A stretch of DNA of 25,490 nt, taken from assembly GCA_900544365.1 (NCBI GenBank), contig UQVF01000023.1:1-25490 (forward strand), written 5' to 3'. Position numbers and translations under genes: made by a program. The DNA is from an uncultured Veillonella sp. (lineage in GTDB: Bacteria > Bacillota > Negativicutes > Veillonellales > Veillonellaceae). Below the pieces are notes generated by a model. That model was not told the DNA's origin and made no database searches. It saw only the letters and a list, made by a program, of their open reading frames with translations. Positions 15,623-23,395 of the stretch are shown piece after piece (the stretch's first letter is position 1; the number at the start of each line of letters is the position of its first letter).

Positions 15623-17341
15623 TTAAACATATCCTTCAGGTACTTTCGGTTCTACCACGATGTCATTATGGGTATTAAAAATAACATATCCCAATGGTGA
15701 TCCAGGTGGCTTTTTAATATGTTTTACTAAGGTGTAGTCCACGGTTACTTTAGACGTATCTTTCCCTTTGCTAAAGTACGCAGCGATTTGTGCAGCAGCT
15801 TCAATCATTTTAATATCAGGATCAACATCAGACCGCAAAATAACATGGGACCCTTGTATATGTTGTGTATGTAACCATAGGTCATTAGGTTTAGCCCAAC
15901 GGTTGGTGAGGTATTCGTTTTGTTGGTTATTTTGTCCTACATATACGTCACCATTAGGAATGGTAAAATGCAAGAAATTATCTTTTTTAATCTTGAAAGG
16001 AATCGGCTTTTTAGATTGACGCAAGATGCCTGCACTTTCACATTCACTGCGAATTTCCTGAACAGATTGCTTGGTCGTAGCCAACGATAAACTGTATTGA
16101 ATGGATTCCAAATAAGAAAGGCGCATGGAGCTTTGTTCTAGTTGATATTGACCATTTTTCGTACGATTTTTCATCTTACGATACAGTTTATAATAGGCCT
16201 GCGCATTTTCTGTAATGGATAATGGGGGATCCAATGGGATTGTAATATCTTCAGCCGAGTCAGATAATACGTTTTGCACCGTCACTTCCGACTCATAGTG
16301 GTGAGGCAAGTAGCTATAAATCATGAGTAAATCCCCATAGGATTTATACATATCCGCTTTGGATGTGTCATCTAGCTCAGCTTGAATTTTTTCTTGACGA
16401 CCTTCTTCTTTTTTGATAGCAGCGGAGATAATTTTTTCTAACTCTTTTCCTGCTGTATGAATGGCTCCTAGCTTTACTACATCCTGTGAAAGGGCCTCAG
16501 AAATTGTTGGATACTGGATAGTATCAACAATGGTGTGAGGGGAACTTTCACAGAGTGGAATAGGCGTTAACAAACGTTTACCAGTAGCTGTGGTGTATTG
16601 CAATAATCCTTGTGCCCTAAGAAGTTGAGATTGCAAATCAGTAAGTCCTTCGGTGATACTGTTGATGAGATTTGCTGTCATCGGTGTCGTAGGAGTTAGA
16701 CCCATACGATAACATAGATCATCTAATAGGACGGGACCAAAGCCATTGAAGATATGACGAATGGTATTGCCTACTGTGTCTTGTGAAAAGGATTGGAGTA
16801 ATTGTGTGATCTCAGGACCGGAGAACTGCATAAGATCCACACGAGATGTATTAGGAGGTAGCTCGTAAGGTAATTTAGGAGCTACTGACCGAACACGGTT
16901 CATAAGCGGTGTGACATGAACAAGGGATTCTAAAATGGTGCCATCTTGCACGAAAATGCAGTTGGAATATTTGCCCATTAGTTCTACATAGATTTCATTT
17001 ACAACGATGGAACCATCTAAGCCTAATTTGTCGGCAGTGATGCGGATGATACGGTCTCCGTGAAGTTGCTCGATATTGGTAATGCGAGCTCCTTCAATGT
17101 GTTTCCGTAAATACATAATGAGGGAGGTGGGCTCCTTTGGAGCATCTACTATTTTATCTGTTACATAGATAGAGGGAGCACTACCTACAGTAATCACCAA
17201 GTAGGGACTTGTGGTAGGTGTATTAATTTTTAAAAGTATACTTGTTTTATCGATCTGCTGAATACGTTGAATCTGACCGTTTCCGACTTGCTCGTTCAGT
17301 TCTCGTATCAATACAGATAATGTTAAACCATCTAAATTCAT
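15623..17341 (-). CDS. rqcH: NFACT-family ribosome quality control factor RqcH (FbpA/PavA-like)
   Basis: RqcH binds stalled 50S subunits with peptidyl-tRNA and recruits tRNA-Ala to add C-terminal Ala tails that mark the nascent chain for decay. Older names in Firmicutes are fibronectin-binding protein FbpA/PavA. The 572 residues show an NFACT-N domain (1-about 200, starting MNLDGLTLSVLIREL), with the Asp-Arg pair at 96-97 (LHGDRII) matching the pair needed for tailing in Bacillus. Helix-hairpin and coiled-coil parts (about 200-435) follow, then an NFACT-R domain (about 450-572) with DLWLHTQHIQGSHVI and KPPGSPLGYV. It is divergent from yicC and ends at a shared terminator. Confidence 0.93.
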   Translation of the reverse strand: MNLDGLTLSVLIRELNEQVGNGQIQRIQQIDKTSILLKINTPTTSPYLVITVGSAPSIYVTDKIVDAPKEPTSLIMYLRKHIEGARITNIEQLHGDRIIRITADKLGLDGSIVVNEIYVELMGKYSNCIFVQDGTILESLVHVTPLMNRVRSVAPKLPYELPPNTSRVDLMQFSGPEITQLLQSFSQDTVGNTIRHIFNGFGPVLLDDLCYRMGLTPTTPMTANLINSITEGLTDLQSQLLRAQGLLQYTTATGKRLLTPIPLCESSPHTIVDTIQYPTISEALSQDVVKLGAIHTAGKELEKIISAAIKKEEGRQEKIQAELDDTSKADMYKSYGDLLMIYSYLPHHYESEVTVQNVLSDSAEDITIPLDPPLSITENAQAYYKLYRKMKNRTKNGQYQLEQSSMRLSYLESIQYSLSLATTKQSVQEIRSECESAGILRQSKKPIPFKIKKDNFLHFTIPNGDVYVGQNNQQNEYLTNRWAKPNDLWLHTQHIQGSHVILRSDVDPDIKMIEAAAQIAAYFSKGKDTSKVTVDYTLVKHIKKPPGSPLGYVIFNTHNDIVVEPKVPEGYV

Positions 17342-17825
17342 GGGAATCCTTTCGTTATAGGTGTATTGTATTGCTAAATCTGAAAGTGTAACATATCAGT
17401 GAAATCATACTTCGATACTATACAAAAGACATAGCTATGTATTTATAAGATTACAAAAATGATTGACATTACATGGTACCTTACTAAGGATACCATATTC
17501 TTATACTATCTATTAGTAAGAGAAAAATTTAAAAACTATCACTATACTAGTATACACTAATCTAGTACTAGGAGATATAGGTAGGTTTTGAATTAAAGGT
17601 ATGACACCCAAAATATAACAGAATAGAGACATCGTTAAACTTGATGTTGCATTGAGAGCGATATATAAGAGAAGGTTAATGCATATCTGGATTAGCAGTG
17701 AATTAAAATTTCTAACTATATTAACCTTATGGTAGATATAGATTAGAACAAATAAAACGTTTTATTTTTAGTCTTACCGTGCTATACTGAAAGGTAGAAA
17801 TAGAACGGAAACGCGAGGTAAATCC
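17342..17825. other. 484-bp gap with palindrome and possible hxlR relic
   Basis: No open gene is present. ATGGTACCTTA-C-TAAGG-A-TACCAT (17473-17496) is a near-perfect inverted repeat, one extra base in the right arm, ten bases after a lone TTGACA (17463-17468). After it, one frame (about 17535-17650) reads TITILVYTNLVLGDIGRF, stop, IKGMTPKI, stop, which vaguely resembles the HxlR-type winged helix (…ILYxLLxG..RFxELK..ITPKIL). This may be a dead regulator with its operator, or chance in AT-rich DNA. Confidence 0.25.
17750..17788 (+). promoter_or_regulatory. yicC promoter with overlapping palindrome
   Basis: TGCTATACT (17780-17788) is an extended -10 box. The -35 position falls inside a perfect 18-bp palindrome, AAATAAAACGTTTTATTT (17750-17767). 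The palindrome could be an operator for an unknown regulator. The yicC ATG is 38 bases after the -10 box. Confidence 0.55.
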
Positions 17826-18707
17826 ATGAACAGTATGACAGGCTTTGGTCGCGGCATAGTGACTACAGAAACAGGAAGTTTTCAAGTAGAGATTAAAACG
17901 GTAAACACAAGATATTGTGATATTACAATTAAAAGTCCTAAACAATTTAATATCTTTGAAGACAAAGTACGACGGTTAATTCAATCTGCCTTTCAACGTG
18001 GTAAGGTAGAGGTGTCTATTTTATACAAAGAGTCCGGCGAACAAGAGAAAGAATTATCTATGAACCGAGCCTTATGTGGACAGATTAAACAATTTTTGGT
18101 AGAAGAAGGATTCTATGCAGATGTGAAAGAGGTTCCTCTATCGGCGATTATGTCCATTTCTTCAGACTGGATTACTGTAGAAGAGCCACCTACTGATGAA
18201 GAGGCGATAGGACGAGCTTTAGACGAGGCAACAAAATTGGCCATTGACGGTGTTCTTGCGATGCGTGCCAAAGAAGGCGTTGCGATGAAAGAAGATATTA
18301 CGAAACGTCTACAAGGGATTGAAACATTATTCGCTTACATGGAAAGTCGAAGGGATGTGGCCTTAGCACATCATGAAGAGCGATTATTGCAACGAATCCA
18401 AACTATGTTAGATAAAGTGGGCGTAGACTTTCAAGAAGAACGTTTTATGCAAGAGGTGGCTATACTTTCAGATAGAGTAGATATTTCAGAAGAGATTGCC
18501 CGATTTGCCTCACATGTGGTACAATTAAAGGAAATCCTTGAGGAAGAAGTGCCTATTGGACGCAAGTTAGATTTCTTGTTACAAGAAATGAACCGTGAGG
18601 TCAATACAATGGGATCTAAGGGGAATGAAATTACAATTGTAGATACAGTTGTACAGTTGAAAGTAGAGTTAGAAAAAGTAAGAGAGCAAATTCAGAATAT
18701 AGAATAA
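17826..18707 (+). CDS. YicC/YloC-family endoribonuclease
   Basis: A 293-residue member of the YicC/YloC family, shown in E. coli and Bacillus to be an endoribonuclease involved in RNA turnover. The N-terminus MNSMTGFGRG is diagnostic, followed by the VEIKTVNTRYCDI stretch. The C-terminal DUF1732 block reads DRVDISEEIARFASH, then IGRKLDFLLQEMNREVNTMG and a final QLKVELEKVREQIQN. It begins the yicC-gmk-rpoZ operon. In many Firmicutes a small remA gene lies between yicC and gmk; here only 24 bases separate them. Confidence 0.93.
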   Translation: MNSMTGFGRGIVTTETGSFQVEIKTVNTRYCDITIKSPKQFNIFEDKVRRLIQSAFQRGKVEVSILYKESGEQEKELSMNRALCGQIKQFLVEEGFYADVKEVPLSAIMSISSDWITVEEPPTDEEAIGRALDEATKLAIDGVLAMRAKEGVAMKEDITKRLQGIETLFAYMESRRDVALAHHEERLLQRIQTMLDKVGVDFQEERFMQEVAILSDRVDISEEIARFASHVVQLKEILEEEVPIGRKLDFLLQEMNREVNTMGSKGNEITIVDTVVQLKVELEKVREQIQNIE

Positions 18708-18731
18708 TATGTAAGTAGTATTGGAGTTATC

Positions 18732-19364
18732 ATGTCTGATAAAGGAATATTAATCGTCATTTCAGGACCATCTGGGGCAGGAAAAGGCACGATTTGTGCA
18801 GAACTCCGCAAACAAATGCCAAACTTGGTCTATTCTGTATCAATGACCACACGTCAACCACGAGTGGGTGAAGAAGAAGGTATTAGCTATTTCTTCCGAG
18901 ATGTAGAGACGTTTGAAAAGTTAATCAAAGAAGATGCATTCTTAGAATATGCAAAAGTGTACGATAATTACTATGGTACACCGAAAGAGCACGTCATGAA
19001 CTTATTAGAAGAAGGCAAGAGCGTGATTTTGGAGATTGATATTCAAGGTGCTATGAAGGTAAAAGAATCCTACAGCGATGCTGTCTTTATCTACGTTGTG
19101 CCGCCATCCTTAGATGTGTTAACATCTCGTCTGCATGGTCGTGGCACGGATGATAAAGATGTGATTTATAAACGTTTATCTTTAGCTTGTTCAGAATTAG
19201 CATTAGCACATCGTTATGACTACATAGTGGTGAATGATGATTTGGAGGATGCCATTGAACGAACAGCATCTATCTTGCGGGCTGAAACATGTAAGATTAG
19301 TCGCAACAAAGAAAAGATTCAATACATTTATAAACGTTATAGCAATGAGCAAGGACAGCAATAA
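18732..19364 (+). CDS. gmk: Guanylate kinase
   Basis: Phosphorylates GMP to GDP with ATP, an essential step of guanine nucleotide synthesis. The 210 residues have the P-loop SGPSGAGKGT (11-20), SMTTRQPRVGEEEGISYFF with the GMP-binding Arg and Tyr residues, YYGTPKEHV and ILEIDIQGA, all typical. The lid includes RLHGRGTDDKDVI. GGAG lies just upstream of ATG. It sits between yicC and rpoZ as in many Gram-positive genomes. Confidence 0.96.
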   Translation: MSDKGILIVISGPSGAGKGTICAELRKQMPNLVYSVSMTTRQPRVGEEEGISYFFRDVETFEKLIKEDAFLEYAKVYDNYYGTPKEHVMNLLEEGKSVILEIDIQGAMKVKESYSDAVFIYVVPPSLDVLTSRLHGRGTDDKDVIYKRLSLACSELALAHRYDYIVVNDDLEDAIERTASILRAETCKISRNKEKIQYIYKRYSNEQGQQ

Positions 19365-19394
19365 TATAGTAAGTAGACAAAGGAGACTTTCATT

Positions 19395-19607
19395 ATGATG
19401 GTAGAACCGCATTTAAAAGATTTGGAAAAACAAGTGGATAGTAAATACACGTTGGTAACATTAGCAGCTAAGCGTGCTCGTGAATTGACAGATGGAGATC
19501 CATCCCTTGTAGGTGAAGTAGGAACAGAAAATCCTGTATCTATTGCTTTATATGAAATCGCTGCAGAACAAGTAGGGTTTGAACGCACAAAAGATGGCGT
19601 AAAATAA
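19395..19607 (+). CDS. rpoZ: RNA polymerase omega subunit
   Basis: Small 70-residue subunit that helps assemble beta' into RNA polymerase. YTLVTLAAKRARELTDGD matches the omega core, and NPVSIALYEIAAEQV matches the conserved second helix. The gene starts ATGATG; either Met could be first, with AAAGGAG at about 19380-19385 favouring 19395 or 19398. It lies 30 bases after gmk and ends the operon at the following terminator. Confidence 0.94.
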   Translation: MMVEPHLKDLEKQVDSKYTLVTLAAKRARELTDGDPSLVGEVGTENPVSIALYEIAAEQVGFERTKDGVK

Positions 19608-19626
19608 ATTGATTTATTGATAATAG

Positions 19627-19676
19627 ATACCTAATGAATAGAGGAATTAACACTGTATTCATTAGGTATTTTTTTA
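19627..19676 (+). terminator. Terminator of the yicC-gmk-rpoZ operon
   Basis: ATACCTAATGAATA (19627-19640) pairs perfectly with TATTCATTAGGTAT (19656-19669), followed by a run of seven T. Confidence 0.92.
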
Positions 19677-19746
19677 ACGTATACTACATTCCTAAAAGCT
19701 ATAATTAAAGCGCACTATAAAGGTAGAAAATATAAGGCAAGTAGGG

Positions 19747-19752
19747 TATAAT
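19747..19752 (+). promoter_or_regulatory. Probable -10 box of yajQ
   Basis: A perfect TATAAT lies 36 bases before the yajQ start and after the preceding terminator. No convincing -35 box is visible at the usual spacing. Confidence 0.4.
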
Positions 19753-19787
19753 TGAACTGTTCATGTAAATATGTATTGGAGGTTTAT

Positions 19788-20282
19788 ATGGCTAAAGATT
19801 GTTCATTTGACGTTGTATCCGAAGTGGATATGCAAGAAGTAGATAATGCAGTAAATCAAGCGAAGAAAGAAATTGGTACACGCTACGATTTCCGTAATAG
19901 TAAAGCAGATATAGAGCATGATGGTGACACGATTAAAATTCATTGTGATGATGAATATAAATTAGGTGCAATCATTGATGTATTAAAAGGTAAAATGGTA
20001 AAACGTAATGTAGCTATTAAAAATTTAGAGTATGGTAAAATTGAACCAGCATCTGGCGGTACTGTACGCCAAGTTGTGACCATTAAAAATGGTATCTCTA
20101 AAGAGGTGGCTAAGGATGTTGTCAAATTAATCAAAAACATGAAGTTAAAAGTGACAGCTCAAATTATGGAAGACCAAGTACGTGTAGCAGGAAAAGATAA
20201 AGATCAATTGCAAGCAGTGATTACTATGCTTCGTGAACAAGATCTACCTGTGGAATTACAATTTGTGAATTTCCGTTCTTAA
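19788..20282 (+). CDS. yajQ: YajQ family nucleotide-binding protein (UPF0234)
   Basis: A 164-residue YajQ-family protein. Members bind nucleic acids or nucleotides, and some bind cyclic di-GMP as regulators; the role in anaerobic Firmicutes is not settled. The start MAKDCSFDVVSEVDMQEV, the NQAKKEIGTRYDFRNSK block and the C-terminal QAVITMLREQDLPVELQFVN with final NFR are diagnostic. The start is ATG 19788 behind GGAGG (19778-19782); an upstream in-frame start at 19752 has no ribosome site. It lies directly upstream of the cobalamin operon, separated by a hairpin. Confidence 0.93.
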   Translation: MAKDCSFDVVSEVDMQEVDNAVNQAKKEIGTRYDFRNSKADIEHDGDTIKIHCDDEYKLGAIIDVLKGKMVKRNVAIKNLEYGKIEPASGGTVRQVVTIKNGISKEVAKDVVKLIKNMKLKVTAQIMEDQVRVAGKDKDQLQAVITMLREQDLPVELQFVNFRS

Positions 20283-20290
20283 TCAAATAG

Positions 20291-20324
20291 AGGAGCATCG
20301 CCCATTGGATGCTCCTATTTTATC
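20291..20324 (+). terminator. Terminator or attenuator between yajQ and cbiD
   Basis: AGGAGCATC (20291-20299) pairs with GATGCTCCT (20308-20316), followed by ATTTTATC. The cbiD start is only 20 bases downstream, with no room for a separate promoter after it. Some read-through from yajQ, or a promoter within yajQ, must feed the cbi operon. Confidence 0.6.
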
Positions 20325-20336
20325 ATGTGAGGGACT

Positions 20337-21455
20337 ATGAACGTAGAAGATATGCGTGGTGGGTACACCACTGGTTCCTGTGCAACCGCAGGGGTGAAAG
20401 CTGGACTCTTAGCTTTAATCGAAGAAGAAATAGTGGACCAAGTGTCTATACGAAATCCTCAAGATGCTTTCATTGTTGTGCCTATTGCGAAGGTAGAAGT
20501 AGTATCACCAACTGAGGCTATGGTAACTGTTGTGAAAGACGGTGGCGATGACCCCGATGTAACGCATGGTACAGATATTGTGACTACAGTGACATTAAAT
20601 CAATCGGGAATGATTACTTATGAAGCAGGTTTTGGCGTAGGAACCATAACGAAACCGGGACTGGCGTTACCTGTAGGAGAACCTGCTATCAATCCGGGCC
20701 CTAGAACAATGATTTCCTATGTATTCGATGAACTAGTGCCTAAGGGTACGGGCATCCATGTGAAAGTATCCGTACCAGCCGGAGAAACCTTAGCTAGAAA
20801 GACCTTGAATGGCACTCTTGGTATTGAAGGTGGTATTTCTATCATTGGCACTACAGGTATTGTAAAACCAATGAGTGAAGAAGGATTCAAAAACTCCTTA
20901 GTACCGCAATTGCGTGTCATGAAAGAAGCAGGTTATACAACGGCTATCCTTGTACCGGGACGCATTGGTCAAGAAATCGCTAAGGAACAACTAGGTATTT
21001 CTATTAATCAAATGGCAGAAACCAGTAATTTTATCGGCTTCATGCTAGAACAATGTGTAAAAATTGGGTTTAAAAATATTCTTATCATTGGTCACATTGG
21101 TAAAATTATCAAATTGGCTAGTGGTAGCTTTCATACCCATAACCGTATGAGTGATGGTCGTATGGAAACGATCGTTGCCTATGCAGCCTTAGAAGGGGCA
21201 TCCCAACAGGTGTGCGAAGAATTGATGGATTGTCGCACCACAGAAGCAGCTATGCCAATTATAGAGCGGGAACACTTGGAGGGTATTTATCAACGTGTAG
21301 CGGATCGAGCATCCTTGCGTTCCATGCGCTATATTGCGCAAGATGCAAGAGTTGGTATTATCATATCTACCCTAGATGGCACTATTTTGGCCGTCGATGA
21401 GGTAGCGAAACAAATAGGAGAAGAAGAATCATGGCACATACCTTGTATGTCGTAG
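20337..21455 (+). CDS. cbiD: Cobalt-precorrin-5B C1-methyltransferase CbiD
   Basis: Methylates C1 of the corrin ring with S-adenosylmethionine in the anaerobic (early cobalt) cobalamin route. The 372 residues have the family start RGGYTTGSCATAGVKAGL, followed by VGTITKPGLALPVGEPAINP and LIIGHIGKIIKLASGSFHTH, all conserved in CbiD. The start is ATG 20337 with GAGGG just before it. It is the first gene of a compact run of seven and overlaps cbiE by 25 bases. No cobalamin riboswitch is seen in the short leader. Confidence 0.95.
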   Translation: MNVEDMRGGYTTGSCATAGVKAGLLALIEEEIVDQVSIRNPQDAFIVVPIAKVEVVSPTEAMVTVVKDGGDDPDVTHGTDIVTTVTLNQSGMITYEAGFGVGTITKPGLALPVGEPAINPGPRTMISYVFDELVPKGTGIHVKVSVPAGETLARKTLNGTLGIEGGISIIGTTGIVKPMSEEGFKNSLVPQLRVMKEAGYTTAILVPGRIGQEIAKEQLGISINQMAETSNFIGFMLEQCVKIGFKNILIIGHIGKIIKLASGSFHTHNRMSDGRMETIVAYAALEGASQQVCEELMDCRTTEAAMPIIEREHLEGIYQRVADRASLRSMRYIAQDARVGIIISTLDGTILAVDEVAKQIGEEESWHIPCMS

Positions 21456-22057
21456 GTATTGGCCCTGGGAATCCAGAGTATGTAGTACCTAAAGGATTAC
21501 ATCTCATTCAGGAGGCTAAGGTTCTGGTAGGAAGTGAACGGGCATTAGAAGATTTTGCTCTCCCTGGTCAGATAACCTTTCCCATAGCAAAATTAGGACC
21601 TATGGCTGAATGGATGAGACAGAAACTACAATCCAACGATATTGTAGTCTTAGTCAGTGGTGATACAGGATATTATTCTTTATTGCCGTACTTAAAAACT
21701 AAATTCCCTAACAATCCTATCGATGTGACGCCTGGGATTAGTTCTATGACATTTGCTTTTGCTAGACTTGGAGAAGTGTGGCACGATGCAGATTTAATGA
21801 GCTTTCACGGTCGTCGCCCAGAAGAGAAAGATTTGTATTATGCAGAAGGGCGTAAGTTAGGTTTTTTAACAGATCCTGAACAAAATCCTGCGTATATTGC
21901 AAGATATTTAATCGAAGAACATGGTTGGCCAAAGGAAACAAAAGCGGCTGCTTGTGAACGATTGAGTTATAAAGATGAGCGTATTAAACGCGGAACATTA
22001 GAAGAATTACAGACATTGGAGGGCTTCGGGCACTCCGTAATGGTGGTATTAGGATGA
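21431..22057 (+). CDS. cbiE: Cobalt-precorrin-7 C5-methyltransferase CbiE
   Basis: A tetrapyrrole (corrin/porphyrin) methylase that methylates C5, acting with CbiT. The 208 residues show the N-terminal glycine loop LYVVGIGPGNPEYV, the VLVSGDTGYYSLL block and VTPGISSMTFAFARL, which mark the family. In some bacteria CbiE and CbiT are fused (CobL); here they are separate, with a 4-base stop/start overlap (ATGA). A ribosome site, GGAGAAGAAG, lies inside the end of cbiD. Confidence 0.93.
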   Translation: MAHTLYVVGIGPGNPEYVVPKGLHLIQEAKVLVGSERALEDFALPGQITFPIAKLGPMAEWMRQKLQSNDIVVLVSGDTGYYSLLPYLKTKFPNNPIDVTPGISSMTFAFARLGEVWHDADLMSFHGRRPEEKDLYYAEGRKLGFLTDPEQNPAYIARYLIEEHGWPKETKAAACERLSYKDERIKRGTLEELQTLEGFGHSVMVVLG

Positions 22058-22635
22058 GACATTTTTTTGGAATTGAAGACGAGGAATTTATTCGTGCCGA
22101 TGTGCCCATGACGAAAAAAGAAATTCGCATGGTTGTTATGAATGAAGCTCGTATTGAAGAAGATAGCGTTGTCCTTGATGTAGGAGCTGGTACAGGTTCT
22201 ATTTCTATTGAAGCTGCTTTGGGAGCACCGAAAGGACATGTATATGCCATTGAACGCTTTGAAAAAGCGACAGATTTGATTCGCCAAAATCAAGAAAAAT
22301 TTGGTGTGAAAAACTTAACAATTATTGAGGCAAAAGCTCCAGAAGGCATGGAAGATTTACCAGAATTAGATGCTGTTATTATCGGTGGTAGTGCCGGTGG
22401 TATGGGTACAATTATGGATGAAGCCACACGGTTATTAAAAGTGGGCGGTCGTCTTGTGGTAACCGCTGTTACTATGGAAACAGGCTATACGATTTTGAAA
22501 GAGTTAAAAGGTAGACCATATACGTATGAAGGATTTCAAATGCAAGTGAGCCGTTTCAGAAAGGCTGGCCCGTACCATTTATTAAATCCATTGAGCCCTA
22601 TTTTTATCGTAACTGCAGTGAAACAGGAGGTATAA
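22054..22635 (+). CDS. cbiT: Cobalt-precorrin-6B C15-methyltransferase (decarboxylating) CbiT
   Basis: A Rossmann-type SAM methyltransferase that methylates C15 and removes the C12 acetate carboxyl. The 193 residues begin MRHFFGIEDEEFIRADVPMT, with PMTKKEIR typical of CbiT. The SAM-binding motif is VLDVGAGTGSISIEAA (about 48-63), followed by AVIIGGSAGGMG. It overlaps cbiE by four bases and is followed by cbiF after one base, so translation is probably coupled. Confidence 0.93.
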   Translation: MRHFFGIEDEEFIRADVPMTKKEIRMVVMNEARIEEDSVVLDVGAGTGSISIEAALGAPKGHVYAIERFEKATDLIRQNQEKFGVKNLTIIEAKAPEGMEDLPELDAVIIGGSAGGMGTIMDEATRLLKVGGRLVVTAVTMETGYTILKELKGRPYTYEGFQMQVSRFRKAGPYHLLNPLSPIFIVTAVKQEV

Positions 22636-22636
22636 T

Positions 22637-23395
22637 ATGGCACAAGTACATATCGTGGGCGCAGGCCCTGGAGATCCGGAGTTAATTACCCGTAAGGGAT
22701 ATCGATTGGTACAAGAAGCAGATGTAGTCATCTATGCGGGTTCCTTGGTGAATCCAGCGATTTTAGAAGCTTGTAAAAAAGGTTGTGAAATTCACAACTC
22801 TGCATCTATGAGTTTAGATGATGTGTTAGCAGTAACAAAAGCGAGCGTTGCAGAAGGTAAAACAGTAGTGCGCTTGCACACAGGTGACCCTGCCATCTAT
22901 GGAGCCATCCAAGAACAAATGGATGCCTTAAAAGAAATGGGGATTACCTATGATGTCACACCTGGGGTAAGTTCTTTCTTGGCAACAGCAGCTGCATTAC
23001 AACAAGAATATACATTGCCAAATGTGACGCAAACTGTCATCATCACTCGTATGGAAGGCAGAACGCCAATGCCAGAAAAAGAAAAATTATCTATGCTAGC
23101 TAGCCATGGTGCTACTATGTGTATTTTCTTGTCTGTTCAAATGATTGATAAAGTGGCAGCAGAATTAATTGAAGGTGGCTACGATAAAACAACACCGGTT
23201 GCTATCGTTGTGAAAGCATCTTGGCCAGATCAACGCATCATCCGTGGTACACTAGAAACCATTGCTGATGTAGTGGCAGAAGAGGGTGTGATTCGCCAAG
23301 CTATGATTGTAGTAAGCCGTGTACTGGATACAGATTATGAATTATCTAAACTCTATGACAAAGGCTTTGCCCATATGTATCGAGATGCGAAGTAA
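22637..23395 (+). CDS. cbiF: Cobalt-precorrin-4 C11-methyltransferase CbiF
   Basis: A tetrapyrrole methylase that methylates C11 (the same family as CobM of the aerobic route). The 252 residues have VHIVGAGPGDPELITRKG at the N-terminus, VVIYAGSLVNPAIL, VVRLHTGDPAIYGAIQEQ and VTPGVSSFLATAA, all strongly diagnostic for CbiF/CobM. AGGAGG lies just before the start. The stop shares one base with the cbiG ATG (TAATG). Confidence 0.95.
   Translation: MAQVHIVGAGPGDPELITRKGYRLVQEADVVIYAGSLVNPAILEACKKGCEIHNSASMSLDDVLAVTKASVAEGKTVVRLHTGDPAIYGAIQEQMDALKEMGITYDVTPGVSSFLATAAALQQEYTLPNVTQTVIITRMEGRTPMPEKEKLSMLASHGATMCIFLSVQMIDKVAAELIEGGYDKTTPVAIVVKASWPDQRIIRGTLETIADVVAEEGVIRQAMIVVSRVLDTDYELSKLYDKGFAHMYRDAK

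Noticed and set aside
17543..17554. TATACTAGTATA palindrome
   Set aside because: Short AT-rich self-complementary sequences like this arise by chance and it sits at no promoter.
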